NCBI RefSeq assembly: GCF_016863495.1
Contig: NZ_BOOZ01000036.1
Location: 1 to 64,000, forward strand
From: Micromonospora andamanensis
GTDB lineage: Bacteria; Actinomycetota; Actinomycetes; Mycobacteriales; Micromonosporaceae
Reading direction: 5' to 3'
DNA length: 64,000 nt
Shown piece by piece: positions 49,329 through 57,618 of this stretch; the stretch's first letter is position 1; each line of letters begins with the position of its first letter. The notes below the pieces were generated by a model. That model worked only from the letters and a program-made list of their open reading frames with translations, made no database searches and was not told where the DNA came from. A program made the translations under genes and the position numbers.

Positions 49329-49775
49329 TCACTGCTCCGACTTCTGTCGGCGGGCGATGTCGGAGAGCCGGTCCAGGGTCTCCTCGTTGCGCAGGTGCAG
49401 CACCAGATCGTTGATTTTGGTACGGATCCAGCGCAGCGGACCGGCGGCGAAGTCCTCGGCGAGTAGCACCCGGGTCGTGTCCGGGCCGACCGGTTCCAGG
49501 GTGAAGACCACTACCGCCTCTCCGGCCGGCCAGAGTTGCACGCGGAGCACCAGCCTGCGTTCCGGTTCGCAGGCCAGCACGGTCGAGCAGTCCTCCAGGG
49601 AGAACGGCCAGGGGCCGGCCCGGTGGTACAGCCGGGAGCCCACCCGGGGCCAGTCGTCGTCCACGTTGCGCATGTGGGCGGTACCCACCACCCAGTCGCT
49701 GTAGGTCCATCCGTCCGCCAGCACCGCCCACACCTGCCGGGCCGGAGCCTCGATCACCTTCTCCACAACCGCCAC
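49329..49775 (-). CDS. SRPBCC-family protein
   Basis: A 148-residue lipid-binding-fold protein (VAVVEKVIEAPARQVWAVLADGWTYSDWVVGTAHMRNVDDDWPRVGSRLYHRAGPW). The central WPRVGSRLYHRAGPWPF is typical of an actinomycete SRPBCC subgroup. The C-terminal helix (IRTKINDLVLHLRNEETLDRLSDIARRQ) closes the ligand cavity. Ligand and role are unknown. The start is not certain: GTG 49775 is near AGGGG, but 49766 and 49799 are alternatives. Confidence 0.82.
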   Translation of the reverse strand: MAVVEKVIEAPARQVWAVLADGWTYSDWVVGTAHMRNVDDDWPRVGSRLYHRAGPWPFSLEDCSTVLACEPERRLVLRVQLWPAGEAVVVFTLEPVGPDTTRVLLAEDFAAGPLRWIRTKINDLVLHLRNEETLDRLSDIARRQKSEQ

Positions 49776-49990
49776 CGCCCCTCGGTACCCGGCCACCACC
49801 CCGGCTAACAGGGCGGTCGGGTTAGCTTCTCGGCGACCGCGGGTAAGGCCACCGCGGGCGGCCGTGCGGGTACCGCCGGTGCGCGGTGTCGTCGGCCGCG
49901 TCGCCGGTGACGTTTACTCATCGGGGCGCAGGGAACCCGCCGCCCGTGCGACAGGACCATGGGGAGCCGGATCAGCGCAGGTCAGCCGGG

Positions 49991-51706
49991 GTGCTGGCCG
50001 ATCCCGGCCGGGCTGTGTCTCGCCCGGTCCTGTTCGACGCGGTGCTGCTGGACCGCGACGGCACCCTGGTCGAGGACGTGCCGTACAACGCGGATCCGGA
50101 CAAGGTGCGCCCGATGCCGGGGGCCCGCGCGGCGCTGGACCGGCTGCGCGCGGCCGGGCTGAAGCTCGCCGTGGTGACAAACCAGTCCGGGTTGGCCCGG
50201 GGGCTGTTCACCGACCGGCAGATGCACCTGGTGCACCGCCGGATCGAGGCCCTGCTCGGGCCCTTCGACTCCTGGCAGGTGTGCCCGCACGACGACGGGG
50301 ACGGCTGCGCGTGTCGCAAGCCGCGACCGGGACTCGTGCACGCTGCCGCCCGGGCGCTGGGTACCGTACCCGCTCGCTGCGCCCTGATCGGAGACATCGG
50401 CCGCGACGTCACGGCGGCGCTCGCCGCCGGTGCGGCCGGCATCCTGGTGCCGACGCCGGTTACCCGTGCCGAGGAGGTCGCGGCCGCCCCGTGGGTGGCC
50501 GCCGACCTGCCCGCCGCGGTCGCGGAGATCCTTCGACGCCAGGCGTCGCTGAGCCCGGCGAAGCCGATGTCGGGGGCCGGTGCCACGGGTGCCCGTCGAT
50601 CTCGCAGGGGACGCCCCGGCGACGGTCGCACGGTACTTGTGGTGCGGTCGGACTCGGCGGGGGACGTGCTGGTGACCGGACCGGGCATCCGGGCGGTCGC
50701 CGCCGGTGCCGAGCGGGTGGTGCTGCTCTGCGGGCCCCGTGGGCGGGCCGCCGCCGACCTGTTGCCCGGCGTCGACGAGATCATCGAGCACCGGTTGCCC
50801 TGGATCGACCCGGCCCCCGCGCCTGTGGATCCGGCGGAGATGGCCGCCCTGGTCACCCGGCTGTCGGCGGTGGCCGCCGACGAGGCGGTCGTCTTCACCT
50901 CGTTCCACCAGTCGCCGCTGCCGCTGGCCCTGCTGCTGCGGATGGCCGGGGTCGCCCGGATCGCGGCGATAAGCGACGACTACCCCGGCAGCCTGCTGGA
51001 CGTGCGGCACCGGGTGCCGGCCGGTGTGCCGGAGGCGGAGCGGGCCCTCTCGCTGGCCGCCGCCGCCGGCTACCCGCTCGGCGACGGCGACGAACCGCAT
51101 CTACGGCTGCGTCCCGTCCCACCGCCACCCGGCGAGGCCGGCGAACCGGGTTACGTGGTGCTGCATCCCGGGTCGGCGGCACCGGCCCGGGGTTGCCCGC
51201 CCGAACTGGCCGAGCGGATCGCCGACGAGTTGAACGCCGCCGGGTACCGGGTGGTGGTCACCGGTGGTCCAGCCGAGCGGGACCTCACCGCACGGGTCGC
51301 CGGACGGCACTGCCGGGACCTCGGGGGCCGCACCGGGCTGGCCGAGCTGGCCGGGGTGGTGGCCGCCGCCGGTGCGGTGGTGGTCGGCAACACCGGGCCG
51401 GCGCACCTGGCCGCCGCGTACGGCGTGCCGGTGGTCAGCCTCTTCGCCCCAACCGTCCCCTTCGGACAGTGGGGGCCGTGGCGGGTGCCGACGGTACGCC
51501 TCGGCGACGCCACCGCCGCCTGCCGGGACACCCGGGCCGCCCGGTGCCCGGTGCCGGGGCATCCCTGCCTCAGCGGCGTCGAGCCGGGTGCCGTCCTGGA
51601 CGCGTTGCGGCTGCTGGGCGTACCGCCGGACCGGACGCCCACCGGTTCGACCGGGTCGCGGCCGGTGCCCGAGGTGGCAGGCGTCGGTGCTGGGGGCACC
51701 CGATGA
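49991..51706 (+). CDS. Fusion: heptose bisphosphate phosphatase (GmhB) and GT9 heptosyltransferase
   Basis: A two-enzyme fusion of about 571 residues. Residues about 8-180 are a HAD-IIIA phosphatase of the GmhB type: LLDRDGTLVEDVPYN, VVTNQSGLARG, the zinc loop CPHDDGDGCACRKPRPG and LIGDIGRDV. It should dephosphorylate heptose-1,7-bisphosphate. Residues about 215-520 are a GT9 glycosyltransferase (VVRSDSAGDVLVTGPGIRAV, VLHPGSAAPARGCP, VVVGNTGPAHLAAAYGVPVVSLF), the family of heptosyltransferases. The two activities bracket ADP-heptose synthesis, so the fusion is meaningful. Start GTG 49991 is tentative (49946 and 50015 possible). Its stop overlaps the next start (ATGA). Confidence 0.88.
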   Translation: MLADPGRAVSRPVLFDAVLLDRDGTLVEDVPYNADPDKVRPMPGARAALDRLRAAGLKLAVVTNQSGLARGLFTDRQMHLVHRRIEALLGPFDSWQVCPHDDGDGCACRKPRPGLVHAAARALGTVPARCALIGDIGRDVTAALAAGAAGILVPTPVTRAEEVAAAPWVAADLPAAVAEILRRQASLSPAKPMSGAGATGARRSRRGRPGDGRTVLVVRSDSAGDVLVTGPGIRAVAAGAERVVLLCGPRGRAAADLLPGVDEIIEHRLPWIDPAPAPVDPAEMAALVTRLSAVAADEAVVFTSFHQSPLPLALLLRMAGVARIAAISDDYPGSLLDVRHRVPAGVPEAERALSLAAAAGYPLGDGDEPHLRLRPVPPPPGEAGEPGYVVLHPGSAAPARGCPPELAERIADELNAAGYRVVVTGGPAERDLTARVAGRHCRDLGGRTGLAELAGVVAAAGAVVVGNTGPAHLAAAYGVPVVSLFAPTVPFGQWGPWRVPTVRLGDATAACRDTRAARCPVPGHPCLSGVEPGAVLDALRLLGVPPDRTPTGSTGSRPVPEVAGVGAGGTR

Positions 51707-52674
51707 ACATCCTGCTCTGGCACGTGCACGGCTCCTGGACCACCTCGTTCGTGCATGGCAAACACCGGTACCTGATACCGGCCACCCCGGACCGGGGGCC
51801 CTACGGGTTGGGCCGCGCCCGCACGTACACCTGGCCGGAGAGCGCTGCGGAGGTGAGCCCGGAGCAGTTGCCCGCCGCCGAGGTCGACCTGGTGATCCTG
51901 CAACGCCCCGAGGAACTCGACCTGGCCGAGGAGTGGCTCGGTCGTCGGCCCGGCCGGGACCTGCCGGCGATCTACGTGGAGCACAACACGCCGAAGGACG
52001 GTCAGGTCCCCAACAGCCGCCACCCGATGGCCGACCGGGACGACCTGCTCATCGTCCACGTGACGGCCTTCAACGAGCTGTTCTGGGACACCGGCGCCAC
52101 CCGGACCACGGTCGTCGACCACGGCATCGTGCCGCCGACCGTGGAGTACACAGGCGAACTCGACAGGCTGGCCGTCGTGATCAACGAGCCGGTTCGCCGC
52201 TGGCGGGTCACCGGCACCGACCTGCTGCCCCGGTTCGCCGAGATCGCCCCGCTCGACGTGTTCGGCATGAAGGTGGCCGGGCTGGCCGAGCACCTCGGTC
52301 TACCGGCCGATCGACTCACCAGCCACGACGACGTGCCGCAGCACCGGATGCACGCCGAGTTGGCGCGCCGACGGGCGTACCTGCACCTGTGCCGGTGGAC
52401 GTCGCTGGGGCTGAGCCTGATCGAGGCGATGACGATGGGAATGCCGGTGGTGGCGCTGGCCACCACCGAAGCGGTGGTGGCGGTGCCACCGGGCGCCGGT
52501 GCCCTCGCCACCCGGGTCGACACGCTGCTGGAGGCCGCCGACCGGTTCGTCACCGAACCGCAGCGGGCGCGGCGGGCGGGCGCCGAAGCCCGGGTCGCCG
52601 CTCGCGAACGTTACGGCCTCGACCGATTCCTCACCGACTGGGACCGGCTGCTGGAGGAGGAAGTATGCGGATAG
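51703..52674 (+). CDS. Glycosyltransferase (GT4-like)
   Basis: A 323-residue GT-B type glycosyltransferase. The N-terminus MNILLWHVHGSWTTSFVHGKHRYLIP and YVEHNTPKDGQVPNSRHP are characteristic of an actinomycete family found in heptose clusters. The donor site region SLGLSLIEAMTMGMPVVALATTEAV is the GT4 EX7E-like segment. It starts in an ATGA overlap with the phosphatase-GT9 gene and its stop overlaps the following start by ten bases, so translation is coupled. Donor and acceptor are unknown; context suggests building a heptose-containing glycan. Confidence 0.85.
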   Translation: MNILLWHVHGSWTTSFVHGKHRYLIPATPDRGPYGLGRARTYTWPESAAEVSPEQLPAAEVDLVILQRPEELDLAEEWLGRRPGRDLPAIYVEHNTPKDGQVPNSRHPMADRDDLLIVHVTAFNELFWDTGATRTTVVDHGIVPPTVEYTGELDRLAVVINEPVRRWRVTGTDLLPRFAEIAPLDVFGMKVAGLAEHLGLPADRLTSHDDVPQHRMHAELARRRAYLHLCRWTSLGLSLIEAMTMGMPVVALATTEAVVAVPPGAGALATRVDTLLEAADRFVTEPQRARRAGAEARVAARERYGLDRFLTDWDRLLEEEVCG

Positions 52675-53882
52675 CGATGATCTCGGAGCACGCCAGCCCG
52701 CTCGCCATCCTGGGCGGCGAGGACGCCGGTGGCCAGAACACGCACGTCGCGGAACTCTCCGCCGCGCTCGCCGCCGCCGGTCACGACGTGCGGGTCTACA
52801 CCCGCCGCGACGCGGTGGACCTGCCGGTGACGGTACGCAGTCCGGACGGCTACGACGTGGTGCACGTACCGGCCGGGCCGGCCGAACCGGTGGCGAAGGA
52901 CGCGCTGCTGCCGCACATGCGCCAGTTCGGCGCCTGGCTGATCGACAGGTGGCGGGGCGGGGACTGGACGCCCGAGGTGATCCACGCGCACTTCTGGATG
53001 AGCGGGCTGGCCGCGCTGGAGGCCGGCCGCCGGACCGGGGTGCCGGTGGTGCAGACGTACCACGCGCTGGGCACGGTGAAGCGTCGACACCAGGGCGTGC
53101 AGGACACCAGTCCGGCCCGGCGGATCAGCTACGAGCGCCAGCTCGGCTGCTCGGTGGACCGGGTGGTCGCGCAGTGCCGCGACGAGGTAGGCGAGCTGGT
53201 CCGGATGGGCGTGCCCAGGTCGGCGATGACTGTCATTCCGTCCGGGGTCAACCTGGCCACGTTCGCTCCGCTTGGTCCGGCCACCGAGCGGGAGCCCGGC
53301 CGGGCGCGGATCCTCACCGTGGGTCGGCTTGTGGAACGCAAGGGTTTCCAGACTGTGGTCCGGGCGATGGCACACGTACCCGAGGCCGAGTGCGTGGTGG
53401 TCGGTGGCCCACCGGCCGGCCTGCTGGAGACCGACCCGTACGCCCGGCGGCTGCGGGCCCTCGCCGGCAGTTGCGGCGTCGCCGACCGGGTCCGCCTGGT
53501 CGGCGCGGTGCCCCGGGAGGAGATGGGCCGCTGGTACCGCTCGGCGGACATCCTGGTCGCCGCGCCCTGGTACGAACCGTTCGGGCTGACCCCGCTGGAG
53601 GCGATGGCGTGCGGGGTGCCCGTGGTGGCCACCGCCGTCGGCGGCCTGCGGGACACGGTGGTCGACGGCGTGACCGGGGACCTGGTGCCGGCCCGGGATC
53701 CGCGGGCGCTGGGGGAGGCGCTGCGCGCGCTGCTCGACGACCGGATCCGCCGGTTCGCCTACGCGGGCGCGGCCCGGGCCCGGGCCCGCCGGCACTACTC
53801 GTGGGCGGTCACCGCCCAGCGCCTCGCCGAGGTGTACGACGAGGTGGCCGCGGTGCATCGGCCGACAAGGGTGGTGGCCTGA
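52665..53882 (+). CDS. GT4-family glycosyltransferase
   Basis: A 405-residue retaining GT-B glycosyltransferase. N-terminal AMISEHASPLAILGGEDAGGQNTHVAELSAALAAAGHDVRVYTR and acceptor-side VQTYHALGTVKRRHQG are GT4 features; the donor-binding SVGRLVERKGF-like segment (TVGRLVERKGFQTVV) and EPFGLTPLEAMACGVPVVATAVGGLRDTV form the nucleotide-sugar site. The overall look is close to sucrose-phosphate-synthase/MshA-like enzymes. GGAGGAAG lies before ATG 52665, within the previous gene. Third gene of the heptose operon. Confidence 0.9.
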   Translation: MRIAMISEHASPLAILGGEDAGGQNTHVAELSAALAAAGHDVRVYTRRDAVDLPVTVRSPDGYDVVHVPAGPAEPVAKDALLPHMRQFGAWLIDRWRGGDWTPEVIHAHFWMSGLAALEAGRRTGVPVVQTYHALGTVKRRHQGVQDTSPARRISYERQLGCSVDRVVAQCRDEVGELVRMGVPRSAMTVIPSGVNLATFAPLGPATEREPGRARILTVGRLVERKGFQTVVRAMAHVPEAECVVVGGPPAGLLETDPYARRLRALAGSCGVADRVRLVGAVPREEMGRWYRSADILVAAPWYEPFGLTPLEAMACGVPVVATAVGGLRDTVVDGVTGDLVPARDPRALGEALRALLDDRIRRFAYAGAARARARRHYSWAVTAQRLAEVYDEVAAVHRPTRVVA

Positions 53883-54535
53883 TGAGTCTGCTCGACGCGC
53901 ACCTGGCACACCTGACCGCGGCGCTGCCACCGTTCCGGCGCTGCGAGCCGCTGCTCGCCCGGTGGGGCGCGACGCTGGCCCGGCGGCTCACCGACGGCGG
54001 CCGGTTGCTCGTCGCCGGCAACGGTGGCAGCGCCGCCGAGGCGCAGCACCTGACCGCCGAACTGGTCGGCAAGCTGCGCGACGACCGCCAGCCGCTGTCC
54101 GCCATCGCGCTGCACGCCGAGACGTCGGCGTTGACCGCGATCGGCAACGACTACGGCTACCAGGAGGTCTTCGCCCGGCAGGTCCGCGCGCACGGCCGAC
54201 CCGACGACGTGCTGCTGCTGCTGTCCACGAGCGGCGGCAGCGGCAACCTGCTCGCCGCCGCGCGGGCCGGGCGGGCGGCGGGACTGCGCTGCTGGGCGTT
54301 CACCGGGCCGGCGCCGAACCCGCTCGCCGAGGCGTGTCACGAGGTGCTCGCGGTGGATTCCCCGGACACCCAGGTGGTCCAGGAACTGCACCTGGTCTCC
54401 AGCCACCTGCTCTGCGAGTACGTCGAGCAGGCGATGGCCGAGGAACTGACCCCGCCGGCGCCGGCGGCAGGTGCGGTGCGGGCCGGCGTCGAGGTGGTGC
54501 TGGACGGCGGTGCCGTCCGGCCGGTGCAGGCGTGA
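53882..54535 (+). CDS. gmhA: D-sedoheptulose-7-phosphate isomerase
   Basis: Converts sedoheptulose 7-phosphate to D-glycero-D-manno-heptose 7-phosphate, the first step toward ADP-heptose. The 217-residue SIS-domain protein has GRLLVAGNGGSAAEAQHLTAELVGKL, IALHAETSALTAIGNDYGYQEVFARQV (heptose-specific metal/active-site region) and LLLLSTSGGSGNLLAA. The C-terminus VQELHLVSSHLLCEYVEQAM includes the His typical of GmhA. Overlaps the preceding stop by one base (TGATG). The assignment is firmer than for generic SIS proteins because hldE and gmhB genes are adjacent. Confidence 0.92.
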   Translation: MSLLDAHLAHLTAALPPFRRCEPLLARWGATLARRLTDGGRLLVAGNGGSAAEAQHLTAELVGKLRDDRQPLSAIALHAETSALTAIGNDYGYQEVFARQVRAHGRPDDVLLLLSTSGGSGNLLAAARAGRAAGLRCWAFTGPAPNPLAEACHEVLAVDSPDTQVVQELHLVSSHLLCEYVEQAMAEELTPPAPAAGAVRAGVEVVLDGGAVRPVQA

Positions 54536-54545
54536 GGAGGCAAGC

Positions 54546-55976
54546 GTGACGGGACCCGTGGTGGTGGTCGGCGACACCCTGCTCGACCGGGACGTCGAGG
54601 GTGTGGTCAACCGGCTCTGTCCGGACTCGCCGGTACCCGTGCTCGACGAGATCGCGCACGTGGATCGGCCCGGCGGCGCCGGGCTCTCCGCCGTCTTCGC
54701 CGCCGCACAGGGTGCCGAGGTGGTGCTGGTGACAGCGCTGGCCGACGATGCGGGTGGAGCCCGGCTGAGCGTGCTGCTCGCCGCCGCCGGGGTGCAGGTG
54801 TACCCGCTGCGGCTGAACGGCGCGACCCCGGAGAAGATCCGGCTGCGGTCCGGGGGCCGGGTGCTGCTGCGCCACGACCGGGGCGGCGGGGTGGGGGAGT
54901 TGGGCGACCCGGGCGACGCGGTGCTGCGCGTGCTGGACCGGGCGTCGGTGGTGCTGGTCAGCGACTACGGCCGGGCGGTGGCGCGGCAACCGGCGCTGCG
55001 GGCGGCCCTGGCCTCCATCCGCGCCCCGTTGGTGTGGGATCCCCACCCGCGTGGGCCCGCCGCCGTACCGGGGGCGAACCTGGTCACCCCGAACGAGGCG
55101 GAGGTGCGGGAGCTGATGGAGGCGCCTGTTGGTGCCACCCGGCTGGCGACCGCCGCCGAGGGAGCGCAGCGACTGCGGCAGCGGTGGCGGGCCGGAGCTG
55201 TCGCGGTGACGCTCGGTGCCGACGGGGCGCTGCTCAGCCACGCCGGCTCGACCCCGCTGATGGTGCCCGCCCCGGTCGCCGCCGAGGGGGACACCTGTGG
55301 CGCGGGCGATCGGTTCGCCGTCGCCGCGGGCCTGGCCCTGGCCCGTGGGGCGTTGGTCTCCGAGGCGGTACAGGAGGCGGTGGCGGAAGCCTCGGCCTAC
55401 GTGGCGGACGGTGGGGTGGCCACCGCCCTGCCGGCGCCGGTGCGGCGTGCCCCGCAGGCGGTGCACGCCGCGGTGGCCGGCGACCGGGTCGGGGTGGCCG
55501 CGTCCGCCGCCGTGGTCGCCCGGGTTCGTGCCGCCGGCGGCACCGTCGTCGCGACAGGTGGCTGCTTCGACCTGCTGCACGCCGGCCACGTGGCGACGTT
55601 GCAGGCCGCCCGGCAGCTCGGCGACTGCCTGATTGTGTGCCTCAACTCCGACGCCAGCGTGACAGGGCTCAAGGGACCGGACCGGCCGGTGATGCGTCAG
55701 GCCGACCGCAGCCGGCTGCTGGCCGCGTTGAGCTGTGTGGACGCCGTGATGATCTTCGACGAGCCGACACCGGCGGCGGCGCTGTCCTGGCTGCGTCCGG
55801 ACATCTGGGTCAAGGGCGGGGACTACGGCACCGGCGGTGGTGACGGTGACGCCCTCCCGGAGGCGGAACTCCTGCGGCGGTGGGGTGGCCACACAGTGGT
55901 GGTGCCCTACCTGGACGGACGCTCGACCACCGAGATGATCGCCGCGACGGCCAACCGGACGGAGGTTGTCCGGTGA
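54546..55976 (+). CDS. hldE: Bifunctional heptose-7-phosphate kinase / heptose-1-phosphate adenylyltransferase
   Basis: A 476-residue enzyme with both activities of HldE. The N-terminal PfkB/ribokinase-like kinase (about 1-310) has VVGDTLLDRDVEG, DRPGGAGLSAVFAA and the catalytic GDTCGAGDRFAVAAGLA. The C-terminal adenylyltransferase (about 335-476) has the nucleotidyltransferase motif GGCFDLLHAGHVATL (HxGH), GLKGPDRPV and IWVKGGDY. It yields ADP-D-glycero-beta-D-manno-heptose after GmhB removes one phosphate. GTG 54546 has GGAGG upstream; its stop overlaps the SDR start in GTGA. Confidence 0.93.
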   Translation: MTGPVVVVGDTLLDRDVEGVVNRLCPDSPVPVLDEIAHVDRPGGAGLSAVFAAAQGAEVVLVTALADDAGGARLSVLLAAAGVQVYPLRLNGATPEKIRLRSGGRVLLRHDRGGGVGELGDPGDAVLRVLDRASVVLVSDYGRAVARQPALRAALASIRAPLVWDPHPRGPAAVPGANLVTPNEAEVRELMEAPVGATRLATAAEGAQRLRQRWRAGAVAVTLGADGALLSHAGSTPLMVPAPVAAEGDTCGAGDRFAVAAGLALARGALVSEAVQEAVAEASAYVADGGVATALPAPVRRAPQAVHAAVAGDRVGVAASAAVVARVRAAGGTVVATGGCFDLLHAGHVATLQAARQLGDCLIVCLNSDASVTGLKGPDRPVMRQADRSRLLAALSCVDAVMIFDEPTPAAALSWLRPDIWVKGGDYGTGGGDGDALPEAELLRRWGGHTVVVPYLDGRSTTEMIAATANRTEVVR

Positions 55977-56668
55977 GCGCGCCGGGTGCCGGCCGGACCG
56001 TGCTGGTCACCGGCGGCTCCAGCGGACTGGGCGCGGCAGTGGTGGCGGCGGTTGCCGCCGCCGGTGGTCGGCCACTGGTGCTGGACCGGCAGGCGCCGGC
56101 GGACGGGGTGCCCTGGGTGGAGTGCGATCTGGCCGACACCCGGCGCGCCGAGGCGGCCACCCGCGTACTGGCCGAGCGGGTGGGTGGGCTGGACGGGGTG
56201 GTCACCGCCGCGGGCATCGACGTGCCGGGCCGGCTCGCCGACGTGCCCGGTGAGACCTGGGACCGGATCGTCGCGGTCGACCTGCTGGCCACCGCCGCGG
56301 TGATCCGGGCGGCGCTGCCGTTCCTGACGGCGTCCCGGGGCACCGTCGTGACGGTGGCCTCCACGCTGGGCGTCAAGGCGGTGAGCGACGCGACGGCGTA
56401 CTGCGCGGCGAAGTTCGGGGTGGTCGGCTTCACCCGGGCGCTCGCCGCCGAACTGGCCGGCACGGTAGGCGTCACGCTGCTCATCCCGGGCGGGATGCGG
56501 ACGGCCTTCTTCGACGAACGCGACCCGCGGTACCGGCCGGGGGCGGACGCGATCCTCAACGATCCGGCCGACACCGCTGCCGCCGTCATGTTCGCCCTGT
56601 CCCAGCCGGCCGGCTGCGCGATCCGCGAGATGGTGGTCTGCGCCGATCAGGAGACGTCGTACCCGTGA
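55973..56668 (+). CDS. Classical short-chain dehydrogenase/reductase
   Basis: A 231-residue SDR with VLVTGGSSGLGAAVV (cofactor binding), the catalytic Ser in TVASTLGVKAV, and YCAAKFGVVGFTRALAAEL (Tyr and Lys). This is the short, classical architecture; the epimerase HldD that normally completes ADP-L,D-heptose synthesis is an extended SDR of over 300 residues. Its position between hldE and a heptosyltransferase suggests it modifies a sugar of this pathway, but the reaction is unknown. Starts and ends in four-base overlaps (GTGA). Confidence 0.85.
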   Translation: MSAPGAGRTVLVTGGSSGLGAAVVAAVAAAGGRPLVLDRQAPADGVPWVECDLADTRRAEAATRVLAERVGGLDGVVTAAGIDVPGRLADVPGETWDRIVAVDLLATAAVIRAALPFLTASRGTVVTVASTLGVKAVSDATAYCAAKFGVVGFTRALAAELAGTVGVTLLIPGGMRTAFFDERDPRYRPGADAILNDPADTAAAVMFALSQPAGCAIREMVVCADQETSYP

Positions 56669-57618
56669 TCCTGGTGCTGCGTGCCCTCGGCGTCGGTGAC
56701 CTCGCCACGGCGGTCCCGGCGTTGCGGGCGCTGCGCGCGGCCCACCCGGACCGGCAACTGGTGCTCGCCGCGCCGGCCTGGCTCGGGCCACTCGTCGAGC
56801 TGGTCGGCGGGGTGGACCGGCTGCTGCCCACCGACGGCCTGGACCGGCTCGACCGGCCGGCCGGGCGGGTGGAGCTGGCGGTCAACCTGCACGGCCGGGG
56901 TCCGCTGTCGCACCGGCTGCTGGCCGCCGCCCACCCCGGCCGGCTGTTCGCCTTCGCCAACGCCGAGGCGTCGCACGTCGACGGACCGGACTGGGACGAC
57001 GACGAGCACGAGGTGTCGCGCTGGTGCCGGCTGCTGGGCTGGTACGGCGTACCGGCCGACCCGACCGACCTGGATCTGCGGCGACCCGGCCCGGTGCCGG
57101 CGGTCAGCGGGGTCACGGTGCTGCATCCGGGTTCGAAGGAGCCGGCCAAACGGTGGCCGGCGGACCGGTTCGTGGCGTTGGCTCGGGAGCTGACCGGGCG
57201 GGGGCACCGGGTGGTGCTGACCGGCAGCGCGTCGGAGCGGGCCGTGGTCGCCCGCATCGCGTACCAGGCCGGGCTGCCCGCCGCCGCGGTGCTGGCCGGC
57301 CGCACGGACCTGGCCCAGTTCGCGGCCCTGATCGCCGGGGCGCGCCTGGTGGTCAGCGGCGACACCGGCGCGGCACACCTGGCCACCGGTTACCGCACCC
57401 CGTCGGTGGTGCTGTTCGGCCCGGTGCCGCCCGCCCGGTGGGGGCCGCCGCCGGAGCGTCGGCGGCACCTGGCGCTCTGGGCGGGTGCGCGGGCCCGACC
57501 GGAGTGGGACGGGGTGGGTGTCCATCCCGCACTCGTCGACCTCGGGGTGGCCGAGGTGCTGGCCGCCGTCGACGAGGTGGAGCAGGCGGTACGGGTGGAC
57601 CGTGCGGTTGCGGCGTAG
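56665..57618 (+). CDS. GT9-family glycosyltransferase (heptosyltransferase-like)
   Basis: A 317-residue GT-B enzyme of family 9, whose characterised members transfer heptose from ADP-heptose. Motifs: MILVLRALGVGDLATAVPALRALRAAHP, TVLHPGSKEPAKRWPADRFVALAREL, and VSGDTGAAHLATGYRTPSVVLFGPVPPARWGP, which binds the donor. It is the second GT9 domain of the operon. The acceptor in a Gram-positive cell is unknown. GTG 56665 overlaps the SDR stop, and the 3' end overlaps the topoisomerase start by 17 bases. Confidence 0.92.
   Translation: MILVLRALGVGDLATAVPALRALRAAHPDRQLVLAAPAWLGPLVELVGGVDRLLPTDGLDRLDRPAGRVELAVNLHGRGPLSHRLLAAAHPGRLFAFANAEASHVDGPDWDDDEHEVSRWCRLLGWYGVPADPTDLDLRRPGPVPAVSGVTVLHPGSKEPAKRWPADRFVALARELTGRGHRVVLTGSASERAVVARIAYQAGLPAAAVLAGRTDLAQFAALIAGARLVVSGDTGAAHLATGYRTPSVVLFGPVPPARWGPPPERRRHLALWAGARARPEWDGVGVHPALVDLGVAEVLAAVDEVEQAVRVDRAVAA

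Noticed and set aside
49864..51702. Long open frame upstream of and joined to the glycosyltransferase gene
   Set aside because: The part before 51703 is out of frame with the GmhB-GT9 fusion and is Arg/Gly-rich noise; the ATGA overlap at 51703 gives a clear start.
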